This document shows, one piece after another, positions 59,657 to 64,000 of a stretch of DNA of 64,000 bases; position 1 is the stretch's first letter; every line of letters starts with the position of its first letter. A program made the translations under genes and the position numbers. Below the pieces are notes generated by a model that was not told where the DNA came from, searched no databases, and worked only from the letters and a program-made list of their open reading frames with translations. Source of the stretch: Zymobacter palmae (lineage in GTDB: Bacteria > Pseudomonadota > Gammaproteobacteria > Pseudomonadales > Halomonadaceae); assembly GCF_003610015.1 (NCBI RefSeq), contig NZ_AP018933.1, positions 2,390,035-2,454,034 of the forward strand, in the 5' to 3' direction.

Positions 59657-59692
59657 ACAAAAAAAGCCCCAGTGCATTCACTGAGGCTTTTA
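59657..59692 (-). terminator. Rho-independent terminator after the first DUF945 gene
   Basis: On the minus strand AAGCCTCAGTG pairs with CACTGGGGCTT around AATG, followed by a run of eight T. It is about 25 bp after the stop codon. Confidence 0.9.
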
Positions 59693-59716
59693 AATAGGGA
59701 GTACATCGCTAATACA

Positions 59717-60991
59717 CTAGAACAGGGGTGTGCCGTTGGCGATAAGATGACCTTTGCTGATTTCGAACTTCACGTCATCACCCGCTTTGAGGTTGTACAG
59801 TCCCGCATAGGCGGCGAGACCGAGCGCCTGCGCAGGCACATTTCGAACCTCCAGCTGGCCTGCCAGCAGGTCGGGCAACTGCTTGTTGGCATCGTCAATG
59901 CTCTTGATGTTGGCATTTCCCACGCTCACATAACCATCCGCGGTTACCGAAGGGAGATCGTCACCCGAGAGGCTAAAACTCTCCAGCGTCAGTCGTGGTG
60001 ATTCCTGCAGCAGCGCAGCGAGCTTGCGCTCGTATTCCGCCTGATTGAAATGACCGCTGCTCTCTCCTACCGACCGTACAGCCCCCATAAATAGGTCGCT
60101 AACTCTGCGATCTACCTTGAGACTAATAGCGCCTTTGTAGTGCTTGTTCACGGCAATGACATCCTGAACGCTAGCGGTCAAGTGATAGACCGGCGTCGTG
60201 TCTTGTTCGCTTATCCACGCCAACTTGGCATCATTCAGGTTGATGCCCAACTGGCCGTCCTTGATATTCAATTTCTTGATTTGGCTGCGGATATCAGGAA
60301 TCTGCGACAGCATCAGAACCGCTATGCTTTTAGCGTTCTCCTCCGAATCTCTTTTCAGGCTATCCTTTATGATCGAGATAGCGCGTTCAACCCATGCATT
60401 GTCGTAAACAATAGAGTTGGTGACGTCGACCGCTGCAACCACCATGGTTTGTTGGAAAGACTGATAAGCAGCTTCATGAATGCGAATGATCAGACTGCCG
60501 TCATTGGCACGACAGATGCTCAGATCAGGCTGTTCGACCCTGAGCTCATCGCCATCACGGCCACTTAACACCAGCACGCCCTGCGTACTGACACGCATTT
60601 CACTGCCGCGTCCATCATCGTTATGCTTCACGTGCGCCTGAACGAGGAAGCGGTCATCAGATGCCTGCGCCAGCGTCATCACGTTCTGGCCGTTCACGAC
60701 AAGCGCAACGCGACTGTCGATATCGGTACTGAAGAGCCCGTGATGCAGGGACAGTGGCGCGTCGATATTAACCTTGCCCTGCGCGTCAACAGCCACAATC
60801 GTCGCCGTCGAGGTGAACAGCCCTTTCTTTTCATCCTGAAGGTCGATGTGCACCTTAGACTGATAGGCGTTTGCATCGTCCACCCACTGATGAAGGCGAG
60901 CCATCGCCTTGTTGCCACTTACATAAAGGGTACCAAGGTAGGCAGCACCGACAATGGCAAGGCCTGCGATGATGGCGGGTGTCTTTCTCAT
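59717..60991 (-). CDS. DUF945 (YdgA-like) protein, copy 1
   Basis: The 424-aa protein begins MRKTPAIIAGLAIVGAAYLG, one hydrophobic helix followed by YVSGNKAMARLHQW, the N-terminal signature of DUF945/YdgA proteins. The rest is a large repetitive beta-rich region (GLFSTDIDSRVALVVNG, GDDLPSVTADGYVSVG). It is probably anchored in the inner membrane with its bulk in the periplasm. E. coli YdgA has no settled function. AGGA lies 8 bases before the ATG. It is the shortest of the three full-length or near-complete copies here. Confidence 0.85.
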   Translation of the reverse strand: MRKTPAIIAGLAIVGAAYLGTLYVSGNKAMARLHQWVDDANAYQSKVHIDLQDEKKGLFTSTATIVAVDAQGKVNIDAPLSLHHGLFSTDIDSRVALVVNGQNVMTLAQASDDRFLVQAHVKHNDDGRGSEMRVSTQGVLVLSGRDGDELRVEQPDLSICRANDGSLIIRIHEAAYQSFQQTMVVAAVDVTNSIVYDNAWVERAISIIKDSLKRDSEENAKSIAVLMLSQIPDIRSQIKKLNIKDGQLGINLNDAKLAWISEQDTTPVYHLTASVQDVIAVNKHYKGAISLKVDRRVSDLFMGAVRSVGESSGHFNQAEYERKLAALLQESPRLTLESFSLSGDDLPSVTADGYVSVGNANIKSIDDANKQLPDLLAGQLEVRNVPAQALGLAAYAGLYNLKAGDDVKFEISKGHLIANGTPLF

Positions 60992-61161
60992 ACATACATC
61001 CTGCTTATTCAAGATAAATGAAAGCGTATCGCCCACAACCCAGCGTCATGGGCAATCCACGGGGCAGCGGCAGCCCCTTGTGTCGTTATATTTTTCTGCA
61101 AAGAACGCCGGGCACCCGCCCACCCGCAAGAGGATGGGCAGATCTTGGCTTAGCCAATGGC

Positions 61162-62853
61162 CTACTGCACTTGCTCGCCGTTGACCGAAAGTTTCCCCGC
61201 TAAGAAGTCGATCTCGACGGGCGTGTCAGTGTTGACGCTATCTACGCCTCGCATCAGGGTTTCGCTTGCCAGCTCATCCGGCAAGCCAGTGATCGTGACA
61301 TGCGCCTTAACACTTTTCTCGCTCAGGTCGTCCAAACTCTGAAGCGTATCGCCCAGTACAGACAGCTCACCCGTCGCGGTCATGGGGCGCGGAAAGTTAT
61401 GCGCAGCAAAAGACCATTCGTTGAGCACGATGCGTGGCGAACTTTTCAGCAGCGTCAATACCTGCTGCTTGATGTCATCAAGCTGTGCCTGTGACGGCTG
61501 ATTGCGGGCATGTCCCCACACCTGCAGTACGCTGATCGCCGTGTCGATGATGGGCTGGTCGATCGTGATGCGCTGAGAGAACTCAGCGTGCTCTATGCCG
61601 CTACCGTTTATGTCGCTGGCCTTCAGATCGAAGTGCGTTACGGGAGCGGAAAGATCACGGACGATATCCATCGTCGCGCTTTTCAACGAGCTTTCAGCAG
61701 CAGTGTCTTCATCGTCGTTACCCTTGAGCAGCATGTCATGAAGCTCAAGGTGAATGTCAGGCAAGCGCGTTCCTAAGGTCTTCAGCGCTGCGGCCTGCTC
61801 TTCCTGCGGCATGGATTTCAGCGTTCTGCTCAGATCCATCAGATGGCTATAGGTCTCGATATCACTGAAGGCAGAGATACGCAGAGGCCCCATTGAGAAC
61901 GGGCTGTCTTCGGACTGGAATTCCATACCGGCAATATTCAGTGCCGCAGAGGCACCTTTGTCATCGACACGGGCCTGGAAGTTCAGGTCAGACATATAGC
62001 CGAGGTCGTCGGTGACACGTGATTTTGGCAGCATGAATTTGCCGGGAATATCGAAGCGCGCGTAGCTGCCGCGATGGTATTTGTCATAAGTGGTATGCGA
62101 AACGCCGCTGACCGATTCAATGCCGTAGGGTTTCAGCACATCTTCGCCATTGATGCGGAAGGACAGCACTGTACTGGCATCCGTTGATGCGCTGTTACGC
62201 TGATAGAGGATCGGCATCTCGATATCTACACGCGCCTTGGGACCATGCGCCTTCACGCTCAACAGAATATTCTGTTCCTTGCCGTCACTATGACCATCCG
62301 CCCCTTCGGGGGCCTGTTCATTCATGCCCTTGGCAATCAGCGCGCGCAGCGTGTCTGTCGTGCCCTGATCGAAACCTGACGTCAATTCAGCGCGCAAAAA
62401 GGCGCTGAATTCCGATTCGGGTTTCGCGTCGTCCACGTGGCCTCTTATGCCCGTCTGTACGAAACTACCCTGCGAACCAAAACTCTTGATATGCCCTTCA
62501 ACATCAAGGCCGCCGTTTTTCTTAATGGGCGGCAAGCTCTGCCAGCGCGGATCATTGAGCATGAACTTGCCGTCGATGTCCGTGCTGAAGATGCCGTGAT
62601 GGAACGTCAGCTGTGCATCACCCAGCGTCCACGGCTGAGTGGGATTAGCGGCAGACAGGTGTACCGTTGAGCGAAATAGCCCGCGGTCTTCTTGGAGAGA
62701 AAGGTAGTCAACGCCCGAGCTTCGATTGGCCTCGTCAACCCACCGATGCAGTACTGACATCGCTTTGTTGCCGCTGATGTAAAGTCCGCCCAAATAGGCA
62801 CCACCCAAGATGCCTAACCCTACTACGCCCGCGATGATCGGTGTCTTCTTCAC
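61162..62853 (-). CDS. DUF945 (YdgA-like) protein, copy 2
   Basis: The 563-aa protein starts at a GTG with AGGATGAC upstream and reads MKKTPIIAGVVGLGILGGAY, then YISGNKAMSVLHRWVDEANRSSG, nearly the same start as copy 1. The middle has long beta-rich stretches and the C terminus GELSVLGDTLQSLDD, VKAHVTITGLPDELASETL. The lengths of the three copies differ mainly in the middle region, which suggests divergence after tandem duplication. Membrane-anchored, mostly periplasmic. Confidence 0.85.
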   Translation of the reverse strand: MKKTPIIAGVVGLGILGGAYLGGLYISGNKAMSVLHRWVDEANRSSGVDYLSLQEDRGLFRSTVHLSAANPTQPWTLGDAQLTFHHGIFSTDIDGKFMLNDPRWQSLPPIKKNGGLDVEGHIKSFGSQGSFVQTGIRGHVDDAKPESEFSAFLRAELTSGFDQGTTDTLRALIAKGMNEQAPEGADGHSDGKEQNILLSVKAHGPKARVDIEMPILYQRNSASTDASTVLSFRINGEDVLKPYGIESVSGVSHTTYDKYHRGSYARFDIPGKFMLPKSRVTDDLGYMSDLNFQARVDDKGASAALNIAGMEFQSEDSPFSMGPLRISAFSDIETYSHLMDLSRTLKSMPQEEQAAALKTLGTRLPDIHLELHDMLLKGNDDEDTAAESSLKSATMDIVRDLSAPVTHFDLKASDINGSGIEHAEFSQRITIDQPIIDTAISVLQVWGHARNQPSQAQLDDIKQQVLTLLKSSPRIVLNEWSFAAHNFPRPMTATGELSVLGDTLQSLDDLSEKSVKAHVTITGLPDELASETLMRGVDSVNTDTPVEIDFLAGKLSVNGEQVQ

Positions 62854-62980
62854 GATGTCATCCTGCTGAATGAAGGAAATAAAATAAAGGCCATGTTATC
62901 GCCGGTATGTCTCTGCTCATAAGAGAGAAACCAGCATGTATCGGCCGTTGAGCACGCTATGGGGCTGGCGTGCCTGCATT

Positions 62981-63012
62981 GTTATAGGAAATTAACGTTA
63001 TAGGAAATTAAC
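62981..63012. repeat. Tandem duplication of a 16-bp unit
   Basis: GTTATAGGAAATTAAC occurs twice in a row in the gap between DUF945 copies 2 and 3. No function is apparent; it may be a recent slippage event. Confidence 0.9.
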
Positions 63013-63109
63013 ACGCGCTTGAAACGACACTGGCTACCTGCTCGGCAGACGCCATGCAGATAGCCAGTCATGAGACATCCAGTCAGGATGCCCTATCTCT
63101 CACGAAGGA

Positions 63110-64000
63110 TCAGAACAGTGTATTGCCGTTCACCGCAACGCTGCCTTTGTCGACAGTGATCACAACCGGCTGACCATCCTTGATACCAGGTACACCGTAC
63201 GCCTGAGCCATCTGACCAGCACCGTCAGGCAGACCTTTGACGGTGAACTTGGCAACAACAGCCGTCAGGTTGAAGTCATCAATGGACTTAACCACGCTGC
63301 CATCAATGCTGGCTTCACCGGTTGCAGAAAGCGCGATGTTTTTGTGATCGAACATGCGCAGCTCTTCGAGCACGACACGCGGAGATGTCTGTGCCAGCGC
63401 CACCAAGTCTTGCTGCATGTTGGCATCGTCGCCGTTAGACAATTTCATCGTGGTGTCGATGATGCGCTGATCCAGTGCCATTTTCAGAGTGATGTTGCCT
63501 TTGACGCCACTGTTGCCAATGCCGTCGATGCTACCAGCAACGCGCGTCACGGATGCCGCTTTGTCACGCGTGATATCGAAGACGAAGTGTTCGGCACCCG
63601 TTTCCGGCATGCTCATGGAAACACGGTTTTTCAGGTCCTGCATGTCAGCATGAATGTCAGGCAGGTGTGCTGTAGCGATCTTTTCCAGTGCCAGACGATT
63701 CTCATCGGAATGATCGTGCGCGTAAGCGCTGCCCGCTTGAACCAGCTGCTCGGACCACTCTGCATCATACGTGAAGGAGATGGCAGAGCTGCCGAAGTTG
63801 CTGAAGGATGCCATGCCTTCAGACGTTTCGACTTTGTCAGCGGTCATGTGCGCGACCAGTGTGCCGTCGCTGTTACGTTCGAGTTTCAGCGCGGGGTTGT
63901 AAATCTTGGCACGGCTGCCGTCTTCATCTTCGCTGGCCAGTTGGCCCGGCAGCGTCAGTGCAACACTGCTGCCACGGAAATCATCTTCCTTGAGGCTGCT
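63110..64000 (-). CDS. DUF945 (YdgA-like) protein, copy 3, partial
   Basis: The frame is open from the window edge (its start is beyond 64000) to a stop at 63110, at least 296 codons. It has the family C-terminal pattern: LRMFDHKNIALSATGEASID, then VKSIDDFNLTAVVAKFTVKG and a final VDKGSVAVNGNTLF, which parallels the ends of copies 1 and 2 (GHLIANGTPLF, GKLSVNGEQ). An internal Met at 63847 is not the true start. It probably continues with the usual N-terminal membrane anchor. Confidence 0.85.
   Translation of the reverse strand, partial: SSLKEDDFRGSSVALTLPGQLASEDEDGSRAKIYNPALKLERNSDGTLVAHMTADKVETSEGMASFSNFGSSAISFTYDAEWSEQLVQAGSAYAHDHSDENRLALEKIATAHLPDIHADMQDLKNRVSMSMPETGAEHFVFDITRDKAASVTRVAGSIDGIGNSGVKGNITLKMALDQRIIDTTMKLSNGDDANMQQDLVALAQTSPRVVLEELRMFDHKNIALSATGEASIDGSVVKSIDDFNLTAVVAKFTVKGLPDGAGQMAQAYGVPGIKDGQPVVITVDKGSVAVNGNTLF

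Overview
The window is gammaproteobacterial chromosome of moderately high GC. It carries a complete rRNA operon on the minus strand (16S, tRNA-Ile, tRNA-Ala, 23S, 5S), an elongator tRNA-Met, and housekeeping genes (M18 aminopeptidase, Prc protease, Lon protease). The 16S sequence, the gene set and the T6SS suggest a member of the Halomonadaceae/Oceanospirillales, possibly near Zymobacter. That placement is inference from memory, not from a search.

Left edge, about 1-5.9 kb: an AT-rich accessory island. An IS5-family element with a 3-bp target duplication interrupts a coiled-coil gene. It is followed by a stand-alone RelA/SpoT-domain protein with a HEPN-like RX4H motif near its C terminus, a small multi-CxxC zinc-ribbon protein, a candidate small RNA ending in a terminator, two small unknown genes, and the C-terminal remnant of an Lhr-like helicase cut off by a 121-bp MITE-like element. 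This looks like a decaying defence or mobile-element region.

About 5.9-15.9 kb: a tightly coupled gene pair (HSP90-family ATPase plus a large TPR protein), a YdcZ-type transporter, a DedA protein, tRNA-Met with its own promoter and terminator, apeB, and prc diverging from apeB. A gene-poor 1.3-kb stretch follows, holding about 18 tandem copies of the heptamer TTGGCGG.

About 17.1-40.5 kb: a near-complete type VI secretion locus. Nearly all of it is on the minus strand: an NlpE-like lipoprotein, an unknown gene, tssB, tssC, tssE, tssF, tssG, tssH(clpV), tssJ, tssK, tssL, tssM, tagF, a second short TssM-like protein fused to an OmpA-like peptidoglycan-binding domain, hcp, tssA and an unknown gene. 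A PAAR gene converges on the last of these. No VgrG is present in the window. The OmpA domain missing from TssL appears to be supplied by the TssM-OmpA hybrid.

About 41.2-49.7 kb: a LysR-type regulator facing an mdtABC-like RND efflux operon. About 50.6 kb: the 3' stub of an NAD-malic enzyme gene with its terminator. About 51.1-56.65 kb: the rRNA operon with boxA sites, a strong promoter and a terminator. About 57-64 kb: an AsrA-like Lon protease and three tandem DUF945 (YdgA-like) paralogues, the last cut by the window edge.
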